In this document: in pieces, positions 1 to 6,566 of the stretch
How the letters are laid out: the number at the start of each line of letters is the position of its first letter
How positions within the stretch are numbered: position 1 is the stretch's first letter
DNA from: Alphaproteobacteria bacterium UBA828
Lineage (GTDB): Bacteria > Pseudomonadota > Alphaproteobacteria > UBA828
NCBI GenBank assembly: GCA_002296185.1
Contig: DBHM01000018.1
Coordinates: forward strand, 1 to 9,847
Length of the DNA: 9,847 bases
Direction: 5' to 3'
Position numbers and translations under genes: made by a program
Notes under the pieces: model-generated
What the model saw: only the letters and a program-made list of their open reading frames with translations
The model's database searches: none
Told to the model about the DNA's origin: nothing

Positions 1-429
1 TTTCTTGGCTGGCTCTTTCTTAGCTACTCTTGCAGTTTCATTATCTACGCCAACAGATTCTCCAGACGGCTCTTTTGAAACATTTTTATTTCGCTTAGGA
101 GAAGGTTTTTGTCCAGCTTTTAAAATCTCTTCAATCTTCAGAACAGTTAAATCTTGACGATGTCCTTGTGTTTTTCGGTGGTTTTTCCGCCTTTTTTTCT
201 TAAAAACAGTTACCTTTTTTCCCCGTGTCTGCTCGAGAACAGAGGCTATAACCCTCGCACCATCCAGAGTGGGTTTACCAATGGTAATATCGTCTCCATT
301 ACCAATAGCCAATACATCGGCCAATTCCAGTGTTTCACCTGCCTTGGCATCCGACTTATAATCCACCTTAATCACATCATCAGGTGAAACATGGTATTGC
401 TTACCACCTGTTTTTATGACAGCAAACAT
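1..429 (-). CDS. rplU: 50S ribosomal protein L21 (partial, 3' end outside window)
   Basis: L21 is a primary 23S rRNA-binding protein of the large ribosomal subunit. Reading leftward from the ATG at 429-427, the product begins MFAVIKTGGKQYHV, followed by the family's conserved core with a basic stretch (FKKKRRKN near residue 77) and GHRQDLTVLKI. 143 codons are open without a stop. E. coli L21 is about 103 residues, so this protein already carries a Lys/Ser/Ala-rich tail (ending KKEPAKK at the window edge). Such tails are typical of alphaproteobacterial L21 and are the main taxonomic clue here. The stop lies beyond base 1, where rpmA (L27) would normally follow; that is expectation, not seen. 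The upstream Shine-Dalgarno is weak (GGGA five bases before the ATG region). A strong promoter lies about 100 bases upstream. Family identity is secure. Confidence 0.96.
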   Translation of the reverse strand, partial: MFAVIKTGGKQYHVSPDDVIKVDYKSDAKAGETLELADVLAIGNGDDITIGKPTLDGARVIASVLEQTRGKKVTVFKKKRRKNHRKTQGHRQDLTVLKIEEILKAGQKPSPKRNKNVSKEPSGESVGVDNETARVAKKEPAKK

Positions 430-526
430 TTATCCCGTCCAAACTAATAAATCTTCCATAAAAAACAATGGGTTAGATATATTTCAAAGTTCTGAATACA
501 ACAGGGCGCTTTAATGCACCACAATG
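430..526 (-). other. 5' leader of rplU, with a small hairpin
   Basis: This is the stretch between the predicted start of transcription and the rplU ATG. It is AT-rich except near its 5' end. There GGTGC and GCGCC (minus strand, 520-505) can form a five-pair stem, including one G-U, around a six-base loop. Leaders of ribosomal protein genes are often control sites, but the hairpin is short and no known L21 leader motif was recognised. It may be no more than an untranslated leader. Confidence 0.3.
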
Positions 527-532
527 GCGCGC

Positions 533-560
533 ACTATACCTCCCTTAGCCCGACTGTCAA
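533..560 (-). promoter_or_regulatory. Promoter of rplU (sigma70-like)
   Basis: On the minus strand a perfect TTGACA (560-555) is followed after a 16-base spacer by TATAGT (538-533). This is a near-consensus housekeeping promoter pointing at rplU, as expected for a ribosomal protein gene. Initiation near 526 would give a leader of about 95-100 bases. Confidence 0.72.
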
Positions 561-647
561 CGCCAAGAGATATATAACAATATCTATATCGATAGTATAT
601 TTTCCCATATTCGAAGTTCTCTTTCTATGTTCTATCACTTGCCCGAC

Positions 648-653
648 TATAAT
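648..653 (+). promoter_or_regulatory. Possible -10 element of the tRNA-Ser(CGA) gene
   Basis: A perfect TATAAT lies 31 bases before the first base of the tRNA, which would place initiation near 660. No convincing -35 hexamer sits 16-18 bases upstream, so this is only a half-supported promoter. The rest of 561-647 is AT-rich and nothing else was recognised in it. Confidence 0.4.
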
Positions 654-684
654 GCTTACTTTAACAATATCCTTTTGGATTCCA

Positions 685-772
685 GGAGGGGTGCCGGAGT
701 GGTCGAACGGGGCGGTCTCGAAAACCGTTGTGCGCGTGCGTACCGAGGGTTCGAATCCCTCTCCCTCCGCCA
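685..772 (+). tRNA. tRNA-Ser (anticodon CGA)
   Basis: A complete class II tRNA that reads the UCG codon. The seven-pair acceptor stem joins GGAGGGG (685-691) to TCCCTCC (762-768), closing with a G-U. The discriminator is G769, usual for serine, and CCA (770-772) is encoded. The anticodon arm pairs 712-716 with 724-728 around loop CTCGAAA, putting CGA at 719-721. The T arm is GAGGG, loop TTCGAAT, CCCTC (745-761). The long variable arm (about 729-744), rich in GC, is diagnostic for serine among tRNAs with this anticodon. Confidence 0.96.
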
Positions 773-801
773 TTGTTATTTTAGATAAATATTGGAGTAA
801 A

Positions 802-1143
802 ATGATGACGCTAAAAAGATACATTACAGAAATGGGAATGGGGGTAGATGTACACGGGAAAGATTATACTAATTCTGCAAAACGCGCTGTTTCTGATGCA
901 ATTAGACATTCTAGTTTAAATTTCTTTTCTGCATTAAAAAAATCGCCACATGATATGAAAATCACTGTAATGCTTGGAACGCCCCAACCAGATTCAGTTG
1001 ACAAAGAAGCAGTTGCGAAAGAATTGCCTTACGGAAAAATCCATATTAAGACAGTTCTCGGGGGATTAGAGATTCCTAATGAAGACGGTAATGACTCAAT
1101 TGTTATCAGTAATGCTGCAGTTTTAGTTTATTTTGATGAATAG
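802..1143 (+). CDS. Lin0512 family conserved protein
   Basis: A 113-residue protein of the Lin0512 family (TIGR02058), a small conserved family without an established function. The family signature is clear: near the N-terminus RYITEMGMGVDVHG, then a helix with KRAVSDAIRHSSL, and near the C-terminus a GGLE...NEDG...VISNAAV segment. There is no signal peptide or membrane segment, so it is probably cytosolic. Two in-frame ATGs lie side by side (802 and 805). GGAG at 794-797 leaves four bases to the first and seven to the second, so 805 may be the true start with one residue fewer. The open frame continues upstream through the tRNA to 514, but that part is not coding. It follows the tRNA by 29 bases and precedes the CoA-transferase genes by 44 bases, so it may be co-transcribed with both. 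Confidence 0.85.
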   Translation: MMTLKRYITEMGMGVDVHGKDYTNSAKRAVSDAIRHSSLNFFSALKKSPHDMKITVMLGTPQPDSVDKEAVAKELPYGKIHIKTVLGGLEIPNEDGNDSIVISNAAVLVYFDE

Positions 1144-1187
1144 ATTATATTATTAGCTATCGAGTTTTAATCAGGAAGAAAAATATC

Positions 1188-1994
1188 ATGGCAAAGATCA
1201 CTGATTTAAAGGAAGCCATTTCCGAGTCCGTTATTGACGGCCAAACAATAGCTCTGGAGGGCTTTACGCACCTAATTCCTTTTGCCGCTGGCCATGAAAT
1301 TATAAGACAAGGTAAGCTTGACTTAACATTGATTCGAATGACACCAGATATAATTTATGATCAAATGATCGGAATGGGTTGTGCAAAAAAATTAATATTC
1401 GGCTGGGCAGGCAACCCTGGGGTAGGCTCTTTACATAGATTCCGTGATGCCTTAGAAAATGGATGGCCAAAACCTCTTGAAATCGAAGAACATAGCCACG
1501 CTGCAATGGCTAATGCTTTTGATGCCGGAGCCTCTGGATTACCTCTTGCTATTTTCCAGGGTTATAAAGGTGTAGATTTAGAAAAGCTCAATGATAAAAT
1601 TAAATATATCACTTGCCCTTTTTCTGAACAAAAATTAGTAGCCATTCCATCCATTCGCCCAGATGTTACCATAATACACGCACAGAAATCTGATCAAAAA
1701 GGTAACGTTCTTATAGAAGGTATAACTGGAGTTCAAAAAGAAGCAGTTCTTGCTGCAACCTGTTCTATAGTAACAGTAGAAGAAATTGTAGAAGATTTAG
1801 AAGCAACAGCTAATTCAATTATTATACCTTCATGGGCCTTAAATTTTGTAGCGGAAGTGCCCCATGGCGCTTACCCTTCATATGCATATGGATATTATGG
1901 GCGCGATAATAAGTTCTATACTAACTGGGATAAAATATCTCGGGATAGAGAAAAATTTAAATCTTGGGTCGATATAAATATACTAAAAAAGTAA
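1188..1994 (+). CDS. Class I CoA-transferase subunit A (CatI / 3-oxoadipate CoA-transferase type)
   Basis: This is the alpha subunit of a two-chain class I CoA-transferase, which moves CoA between carboxylic acids. The 268-residue product has the features of the CatI/GctA branch: ALEGFTHLIPFAAGHEIIR (about 22-40), RMTPDIIYDQ (50-59), WAGNPGVGSLHRFRDALE (73-90), EIEEHSHA (98-105), HAQKSD.KGNV (about 164-174) and GYYGRDNKFY (235-244). From memory these match Pseudomonas CatI, the 3-oxoadipate:succinyl-CoA transferase subunit, better than they match IpdA. The protein looks slightly shorter than CatI at its C-terminus. Subunit B begins 24 bases after the stop. AGGA at 1173-1176 supports the ATG start. 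3-Oxoadipate as substrate is plausible but unproven; no ring-cleavage or thiolase gene lies in this window. The CoA-transferase class is secure. Confidence 0.9.
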   Translation: MAKITDLKEAISESVIDGQTIALEGFTHLIPFAAGHEIIRQGKLDLTLIRMTPDIIYDQMIGMGCAKKLIFGWAGNPGVGSLHRFRDALENGWPKPLEIEEHSHAAMANAFDAGASGLPLAIFQGYKGVDLEKLNDKIKYITCPFSEQKLVAIPSIRPDVTIIHAQKSDQKGNVLIEGITGVQKEAVLAATCSIVTVEEIVEDLEATANSIIIPSWALNFVAEVPHGAYPSYAYGYYGRDNKFYTNWDKISRDREKFKSWVDINILKK

Positions 1995-2017
1995 ACTTCA
2001 AACTGCGGAGAAATTGA

Positions 2018-2800
2018 TTGACTAAAATAAATCATACCCCAGATGAAATGATGACGATAGCTGCAGCTCGGGAATTAAAAGACGGGCAAATATGCTTTGT
2101 AGGCATAGGACTACCTAGTGCCGCGGCAAATCTTGCAAGACTTAGCCATGCCCCAGAGATAGTTTTAATTTATGAGTCTGGAACACTTGATACTAAGCCA
2201 GATATCTTACCACTATCTATTGGTGACCCAGAACTAAGCGAGAGCGCACTGACGAATGAATCAGTACCCGAAATGTTTAGATTTTGGCTACAGGGCGGAC
2301 ATATAAATTTAGGTTTTCTGGGTGGGGCACAAATTGATCGATTCGCTAATATAAACTCAACAGTAATTGGTAACTACTCCGAACCAAAAGTACGTTTACC
2401 TGGAGCAGGAGGAGCACCTGAAATAGCCACACACTGTGGTGAGATATTTGTAATTATTCGACAAAGCAAAAGAAGTTTTGTTGAAAAAGTCGACTTTATA
2501 ACATCCTTTGGACACGGTGAAGGTAAAAATCATAGAAAGAGATTGGGAATTGATACTAAAGGCCCCACCAAGATTATAACAGACTTATGCATAATGGAGC
2601 CAGAACCAGATTCTTTTGAGCTTATTGTGACGTCTATTCACTCAGGTGTTTCTAGAGAAGAAATTTCTCAATCTACTGGATGGGAAATACGTTTTGCAAA
2701 TAACATAAATACCACTAAAGCACCCAGTAATATTGAATTAGGCGCTCTAAGGGCTCTCCAAAATCGATCTCTTGAAGCTACATTTTTATCAAAGAATTAA
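2018..2800 (+). CDS. Class I CoA-transferase subunit B (CatJ / 3-oxoadipate CoA-transferase type)
   Basis: This is the beta subunit, which carries the catalytic glutamate that forms the glutamyl-CoA thioester. In the 260-residue product that residue is Glu53 in LIYESGT. Other hallmarks are CFVGIGLPSAAANLARL (26-42), the PLSIGD segment (about 64-69), FLGGAQIDRFANINSTVIG (99-117), LPGAGGAPEIA (about 127-137), SFGHGEG (about 163-169) and TDLCIMEPEPD (188-198). The set matches CatJ-type proteins closely. Retention of the Glu argues for a true transferase rather than an IpdAB-like hydrolase. Translation most likely starts at TTG 2018: GGAG (2007-2010) lies seven bases before it and the family N-terminus aligns there. 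The first ATG, at codon 11, would trim it. It forms an operon with subunit A, 23 bases upstream. Confidence 0.9.
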   Translation: MTKINHTPDEMMTIAAARELKDGQICFVGIGLPSAAANLARLSHAPEIVLIYESGTLDTKPDILPLSIGDPELSESALTNESVPEMFRFWLQGGHINLGFLGGAQIDRFANINSTVIGNYSEPKVRLPGAGGAPEIATHCGEIFVIIRQSKRSFVEKVDFITSFGHGEGKNHRKRLGIDTKGPTKIITDLCIMEPEPDSFELIVTSIHSGVSREEISQSTGWEIRFANNINTTKAPSNIELGALRALQNRSLEATFLSKN

Positions 2801-2859
2801 CGCATTTATAACTAGTAAATTTAATATCATAATATACCTCATATGGCATAAATTGTTCC

Positions 2860-2892
2860 TTACAAATTATTAATGGGATATAATATATCCCA
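2860..2892 (+). promoter_or_regulatory. Promoter-like site with perfect palindrome over the -10, upstream of the MOSC gene
   Basis: TGGGATATAATATATCCCA (2874-2892) is a perfect inverted repeat of two nine-base arms around a single A. A perfect TATAAT (2879-2884) is embedded in it. Initiation would fall near 2891, about 40 bases before the MOSC start at 2931. No good -35 is present (TTCCTT at 2856-2861 is poor), which would suit an activator- or repressor-controlled promoter. The symmetry over the -10 is what a repressor operator would look like. The rest of the 130-base gap after subunit B is AT-rich and empty. Confidence 0.5.
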
Positions 2893-2930
2893 AACATCTA
2901 ATTCTCATTCTGCATGTTTAGGAGATTCCT

Positions 2931-3791
2931 ATGTCCGAAAAAATAGAAAATACAGGTACAATTAAAGATATATGGAGATATGCGGTAAAGTCGATGGGCG
3001 GCGAAAATATAGAATCTGCAAAAGTAATAGAAGGAGGTATTTTAGGTGACCGTGGATATGCACTGATTGACCAATCTAACGGTAAAATAGTTAGTGCTAA
3101 GATGCCAAATCTATGGGGGAATTTATTAGAACTTGGTGCCAAATTTACAAAAGAACCCCAAGAAAACGAAGAGCTTCCGTCGGTTACAATATACTGGCCA
3201 GATGGTACTAAAATTAGTAGCGACAACAGAACTCTTAATAAAAAATTATCTGAGCGTTTGGGAAGAGAGGTTGAAATTACCAAAAATCGACCCTCAGAAA
3301 TTAGTTTGCAGCGACTAGATCCTCTTGAGAAAGAAGAAACGATATTAGATATTGGAGATATAATGATGGAAGGACGTTTCTCTGATTATGCGGCTTTACA
3401 TATAGTTACAACTTCGTCCTTGAATAAATTACATGAAATCGACCCTGATCGCTCGTATAATGCATTACGATTTCGTCCAAATTTAATAATTGATACTTCT
3501 GTCAATAAAAACGGATTTATTGAAAATTCATGGGTTGATAATGTTTTGTGTATCGGAGAAGAGGTAAGGCTAAAGATATCTGACCCAACACCCCGATGTG
3601 CTATCCCCACCCTAGCCCAGAAAGGGGGCATCTCTAAGGACCCTAAGATTTTACGAACTATTGTTGAACATAATAGCCAACCTGTCCCCTTGCTTGATGA
3701 TGAGGTTTTACCCTGCGTCGGCGTATATGCATTTGTATTACAAACAGGAGAAATAAGAAATGGCGATGTTATACGTATAGAGAAAAGCTAA
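2931..3791 (+). CDS. MOSC N-terminal beta-barrel and MOSC domain protein
   Basis: A 286-residue two-domain protein. Residues about 8-110 form the MOSC N-terminal beta-barrel domain, with IKDIWRYAVKSMGGE (11-25) and GDRGYALID (39-47). Residues about 145-285 form the MOSC domain. Its conserved cysteine is Cys223 in DPTPRCAIPT, followed by DPKILRTI (237-244). In mARC and YcbX relatives the equivalent cysteine binds molybdenum cofactor, and those enzymes reduce N-hydroxylated compounds. Other MOSC proteins are thought to carry sulfur. No ferredoxin domain is attached, unlike YcbX, so a separate electron donor would be needed if it is a reductase. AGGAG (2920-2924), six bases before the ATG, fixes the start. 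The decarboxylase genes follow after 26 bases, so it very likely shares their transcript. Cytosolic; substrate unknown. Confidence 0.88.
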   Translation: MSEKIENTGTIKDIWRYAVKSMGGENIESAKVIEGGILGDRGYALIDQSNGKIVSAKMPNLWGNLLELGAKFTKEPQENEELPSVTIYWPDGTKISSDNRTLNKKLSERLGREVEITKNRPSEISLQRLDPLEKEETILDIGDIMMEGRFSDYAALHIVTTSSLNKLHEIDPDRSYNALRFRPNLIIDTSVNKNGFIENSWVDNVLCIGEEVRLKISDPTPRCAIPTLAQKGGISKDPKILRTIVEHNSQPVPLLDDEVLPCVGVYAFVLQTGEIRNGDVIRIEKS

Positions 3792-3817
3792 AAGTCCACA
3801 AAAGGATATTAATTAAA

Positions 3818-4369
3818 ATGTCTGATGATAAAAATATTAAATCTGAGATTCCTCAGTGGCCAAATACTATTTATAATACTATCAAGTCTAAAAATTTTTC
3901 GCAGGTATGTTATGTTCCAGATGCTGGACACTCGAAATTAATTACTCTATGCGAATCTGATACTGATATTGATTGCGTTACCCTAACCACTGAAGAGGAG
4001 GGAGTGGCGATGTTACTTGGGACTTGGCTAGGGGGTAAGAAGGGACTTCTCCTAATGCAATCAAGTGGCGTTGGAAATATAATTAATATGCTAAGCCTAG
4101 CAAAGACATGTAGATATCCTATGCTCATGCTAGTAACAATGAGAGGAGAATGGGGCGAATTTAATCCATGGCAAAATCCAATGGGAGAGGCATGCAGACC
4201 CGTCCTAGAAAAAATTGGTGCACGAGTATTTAATGTTGAAGATAGTATAAATGTTGAAACAACTATATCCGCAGCAGCTGAGTTTGCTTTTAATTCACAG
4301 CAAGCTGTGGCCGTGACGTTATCGCAGAAACTGATAGGTACTAAAAATTTCTTGACAGATATGAAATGA
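3818..4369 (+). CDS. ThDP-dependent 2-oxo acid decarboxylase, alpha (PYR) subunit, ComD-like
   Basis: A 183-residue chain equal to the PYR half of a thiamine-diphosphate decarboxylase, the size of ComD, sulfopyruvate decarboxylase alpha (about 170 residues). It shows the Glu-rich cofactor-activating motif TTEEEGVAM (57-65) and the ComD/phosphonopyruvate-decarboxylase signature LMQSSGVGNIINMLSL (79-94). An RGEWGEFNPWQNPMG segment (109-123) replaces the RG...-QIPMG segment I recall in authentic ComD, so the substrate may differ from sulfopyruvate. Active sites of this family form between the PYR chain and the PP chain, here the next gene, whose ATG overlaps this stop (ATGA, 4366-4369). AAGGA at 3802-3806 precedes the start. 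Likely reaction: non-oxidative decarboxylation of a 2-oxo acid to an aldehyde in the cytosol. Fold assignment strong, substrate open. Confidence 0.85.
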   Translation: MSDDKNIKSEIPQWPNTIYNTIKSKNFSQVCYVPDAGHSKLITLCESDTDIDCVTLTTEEEGVAMLLGTWLGGKKGLLLMQSSGVGNIINMLSLAKTCRYPMLMLVTMRGEWGEFNPWQNPMGEACRPVLEKIGARVFNVEDSINVETTISAAAEFAFNSQQAVAVTLSQKLIGTKNFLTDMK

Positions 4370-4962
4370 TAAAAGAAAAAAATAAATTAGATCGTCGTAA
4401 AGTAGCCCAAAAATTATTAAAAGGGCGAAAAGATATACTAGTAATAACTGGCCTTGGTGGAACTTGCTGGGATATAACGTCAGCGGGGGATGATGATTTG
4501 AATTTCCCGATGTGGGGAGGAATGGGTGGCGCATCTATGGTAGGTCTTGGCTTAGCTATAGCTCAACCAGACAAAAAAGTGCTAGTTGTGACCGGAGATG
4601 GAGAAATGCTCATGGGGCTTGGAAGTCTTGCAACCATCGCAGCAGCTGACCCCGAAAACTTAAGCATTATTGTTTTTGATAATGAACATTTTGGTGAAAC
4701 TGGAATGCAGAAAACACATACAGCAAAGGGCACGGATCTTGTAAAAGTTGCTGAGGCTGTTGGTTTTCGTAACGTATCTGTAATTGAAAATCAAGAATCC
4801 CTTGAGTCTTTTGATATAAAAACGCACTCACAAAATGGTCCTATGTTTTGTGTAATAAAAATCTCAAATAATAATCCAACACCAGTGCTACCTCCACGTG
4901 ATGGGGCATATCTTAAAGATCGATTTCGTCAAGCTTTACTTGGTAAGAAATCTGCTATTTAG
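4366..4962 (+). CDS. ThDP-dependent 2-oxo acid decarboxylase, beta (PP) subunit, ComE-like
   Basis: A 198-residue chain matching the C-terminal, diphosphate-binding half of ThDP decarboxylases; ComE is about 190 residues. The thiamine-diphosphate and Mg2+ motif begins VVTGDGEMLMGLGSL (74-88) and ends in FDNEHFGETGMQ (104-115). The second half of the classical GDG...NN motif is therefore a DNE variant. The preceding WGGMGGASMVGLGLA (50-64) is also typical. The overlap with the alpha gene (ATGA) and the lack of a clear Shine-Dalgarno suggest translational coupling and equal subunit supply. It is the last gene of the plus-strand block; 45 bases separate it from the convergent LLM gene. Sulfopyruvate, phosphonopyruvate and aromatic 2-oxo acids are all conceivable substrates. 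Phosphonopyruvate decarboxylases are normally one chain, which weakly favours the ComDE side. Confidence 0.86.
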   Translation: MIKEKNKLDRRKVAQKLLKGRKDILVITGLGGTCWDITSAGDDDLNFPMWGGMGGASMVGLGLAIAQPDKKVLVVTGDGEMLMGLGSLATIAAADPENLSIIVFDNEHFGETGMQKTHTAKGTDLVKVAEAVGFRNVSVIENQESLESFDIKTHSQNGPMFCVIKISNNNPTPVLPPRDGAYLKDRFRQALLGKKSAI

Positions 4963-4984
4963 TTTATATGTTTTCAATTATTAA

Positions 4985-5013
4985 TAAAAAATCACTGTAA
5001 GTTATCGTCAGTG
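4985..5013 (-). terminator. Possible intrinsic terminator of the minus-strand operon
   Basis: On the minus strand CACTG (5013-5009) and CAGTG (4997-4993) can pair around an eleven-base loop, followed by ATTTTTT (4992-4986). The stem is short and includes the last codons and stop of the LLM gene, so the call is tentative. It sits between two convergent genes, where a terminator is expected. Nothing better was seen for the plus strand. Confidence 0.4.
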
Positions 5014-6033
5014 CCATCCTTTAAATGCATCTATAATAGCTAGATGATTATCTCTTGAGTCTTCTGGACTAACCGCAAACGTGGGGCAATATAATATTAG
5101 TGTATCAATTAACCCCTCAAATTTTTTAGCCTGGATTATTACTTCTTCGGGGGTTCCTGAAAGAGCAAGCTTATCAACCATCTCATCTGTCACTGAGCTC
5201 AGCATCCCCTGAACATCATTTTCTAAAAATAAGCGTCGTAAAATATTTTTTTCTTTAGTAAATCCTGCTGGATCAAGAACCACGTCAAAATATGGTAGAG
5301 TAGAGTAAAAAGCTATAGAATGCTTGGCTAGATCTCGTGCTTTTTTACGATCTTTGTTTACAGAGCACACCTTCAAAGTTGCTATTTCGAACTCGCTTAA
5401 ACTACGACCAGACTTTTCTAATCCAAGTTTAACATTTGGTAATACAAGATTCTCAAAATATTCTGTTGTATTTAGTAGGTTTGCAATAACTCCGTCAGCT
5501 ATCTCACCAGATAGCTTCAACATATTTTTACGAACTGCGGCTAAATAAATAGGTATGGATGGATAAGGTGCATCAATAAACCTTGTATAGTCCTTAAGTT
5601 TAATAATATCACCGCTATAAGAAACAGGGTTCTCGACTGAAGCTGTCCACATCGCACGAATACATTCTACGTATTCACGCATTCGAGAAACGGGCCTATC
5701 AACTGTAAGCCCATGCCAATTCTCATTCCATAATGGTGGAGCAGTGCCCAGGCCTAGAGTAAAATTATTGTTAGTAATTTCTGCCATAGTCATAGCTGCT
5801 GTTTCAGCATACATTGGGGGACGGGCAAATGTTGCTACTGCAGTTCCTAGACGTAAACCAGATGTTGCATTAGCAATTGCTGACAAAGGAACAAACGCAT
5901 CTCTCCCGAGCTCTGTTGACCACAAACTATCAGCACCAGCTGATTCCGCTTTTTTCGAGTAATCTATGATCTCAGAGAGGCTTAAATTATCACCTGTAAA
6001 TACCATACCCCACTTCAATTTTGCTTCCACCAT
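5008..6033 (-). CDS. LLM class flavin/F420-dependent oxidoreductase (Mer-like)
   Basis: A 341-residue protein of the luciferase-like monooxygenase superfamily, a TIM-barrel fold that binds FMN or F420. It has the N-terminal strand LKWGMVFTGD (6-15), the helix AESAGADSLWSTE (29-41), LRLGTAVATFARPPMYAETAAMTMAE (60-85), the family's LGLGTAPP (93-100) and the late SGTPEEVIIQAKKF (292-305). The overall pattern resembles methylenetetrahydromethanopterin-reductase-like (Mer) members, some of which use F420, but the cofactor cannot be decided here. Alkanesulfonate monooxygenase SsuD belongs to the same superfamily. GAGGA (6044-6040), six bases before the ATG, supports the start. It is the last gene of a minus-strand run: another LLM gene, the SnoaL-like gene (stop 48 bases upstream), then this one. 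The two LLM proteins differ throughout and are not a recent duplication. Confidence 0.9.
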   Translation of the reverse strand: MVEAKLKWGMVFTGDNLSLSEIIDYSKKAESAGADSLWSTELGRDAFVPLSAIANATSGLRLGTAVATFARPPMYAETAAMTMAEITNNNFTLGLGTAPPLWNENWHGLTVDRPVSRMREYVECIRAMWTASVENPVSYSGDIIKLKDYTRFIDAPYPSIPIYLAAVRKNMLKLSGEIADGVIANLLNTTEYFENLVLPNVKLGLEKSGRSLSEFEIATLKVCSVNKDRKKARDLAKHSIAFYSTLPYFDVVLDPAGFTKEKNILRRLFLENDVQGMLSSVTDEMVDKLALSGTPEEVIIQAKKFEGLIDTLILYCPTFAVSPEDSRDNHLAIIDAFKGWH

Positions 6034-6081
6034 TTCTCATCCTCAGTGTATTAGTATATTGAACTTTGTCGGAAACTAATT

Positions 6082-6513
6082 TTAACCCGGAGATGCACCG
6101 TCTATTCGCCCGGATAGAACACTTTGATGCCAACTTGCTAATTTCCAAGATTCACCATCATGAAAAAATGTTATTGTGAAGCCCATGAATCTCTGCCTAA
6201 AACCTGAGTCCTTAGGTTTACCGCGAAAAGTGGAAAACCCACTCACGTGTCCGGTAGTTCCCCACACTTTTATATTAACCTCACGCGGTAGCCATTCAAA
6301 AAACTCCCAAACTCCAGATCCCCCCCCCATAGCATGAAAGTTTATATGATCTATAAATTCAGCTTTATTCATTCTCCATGGATAATCTTCATCAAGCGTC
6401 TCTGAGTCTTCATCAAAATATGAAAAAAAATTCTCAAGATTTCCGTTATTTAGTGATTCACTCCAGTCCTTAAATACTGACTGTAACCCAACAACATCAG
6501 CACTATTCTTCAT
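6082..6513 (-). CDS. SnoaL-like / NTF2-fold small protein
   Basis: A 143-residue single-domain protein of the NTF2-like superfamily (SnoaL-like, nuclear transport factor 2 type). These are cone-shaped small-molecule binding folds, including ketosteroid isomerases and polyketide cyclases. The N-terminal helix region VFKDWSESLNNGNLENFFSYF (13-33) and the C-terminal strands MGFTITFFHDGESWKLASWHQS (110-131) are typical. His60 and Asp34-Asp36 lie where pocket residues often occur, but no catalytic set is proven. The ATG at 6513 is chosen because AGGA (6525-6522) sits eight bases before it. A GTG at 6570, overlapping the upstream LLM stop, would add 19 unconserved-looking residues and lacks a ribosome site. 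Codons 62-65 (MGGG) contain a run of nine G. It lies between two LLM genes, so it may act on their substrate or product. Confidence 0.78.
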   Translation of the reverse strand: MKNSADVVGLQSVFKDWSESLNNGNLENFFSYFDEDSETLDEDYPWRMNKAEFIDHINFHAMGGGSGVWEFFEWLPREVNIKVWGTTGHVSGFSTFRGKPKDSGFRQRFMGFTITFFHDGESWKLASWHQSVLSGRIDGASPG

Positions 6514-6566
6514 TTTTCTAATCCTATTTAAAAAATTAAAACAATCTTTAAAAATTAACTCTTTGA

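Noticed and set aside
154..387. Plus-strand frame of 77 codons opposite rplU
   Set aside because: It is a shadow of the L21 gene, which is clearly the real coding strand here.
584..595. Dyad CTAT-ATCG-ATAG in the rplU/tRNA spacer
   Set aside because: Arms of four bases in an AT-rich spacer are expected by chance, and it does not sit at either promoter's core.
514..801. Upstream extension of the Lin0512 frame through the tRNA
   Set aside because: It would translate the tRNA gene. The family N-terminus and a Shine-Dalgarno place the start at 802 or 805.
534..824. Open frame of 96 codons on the minus strand containing EGEGFEPSVRTRTTVFETAPFDHSGTPP
   Set aside because: This is the familiar antisense translation of a serine tRNA gene. 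It overlaps the tRNA and the rplU promoter and has no protein support.
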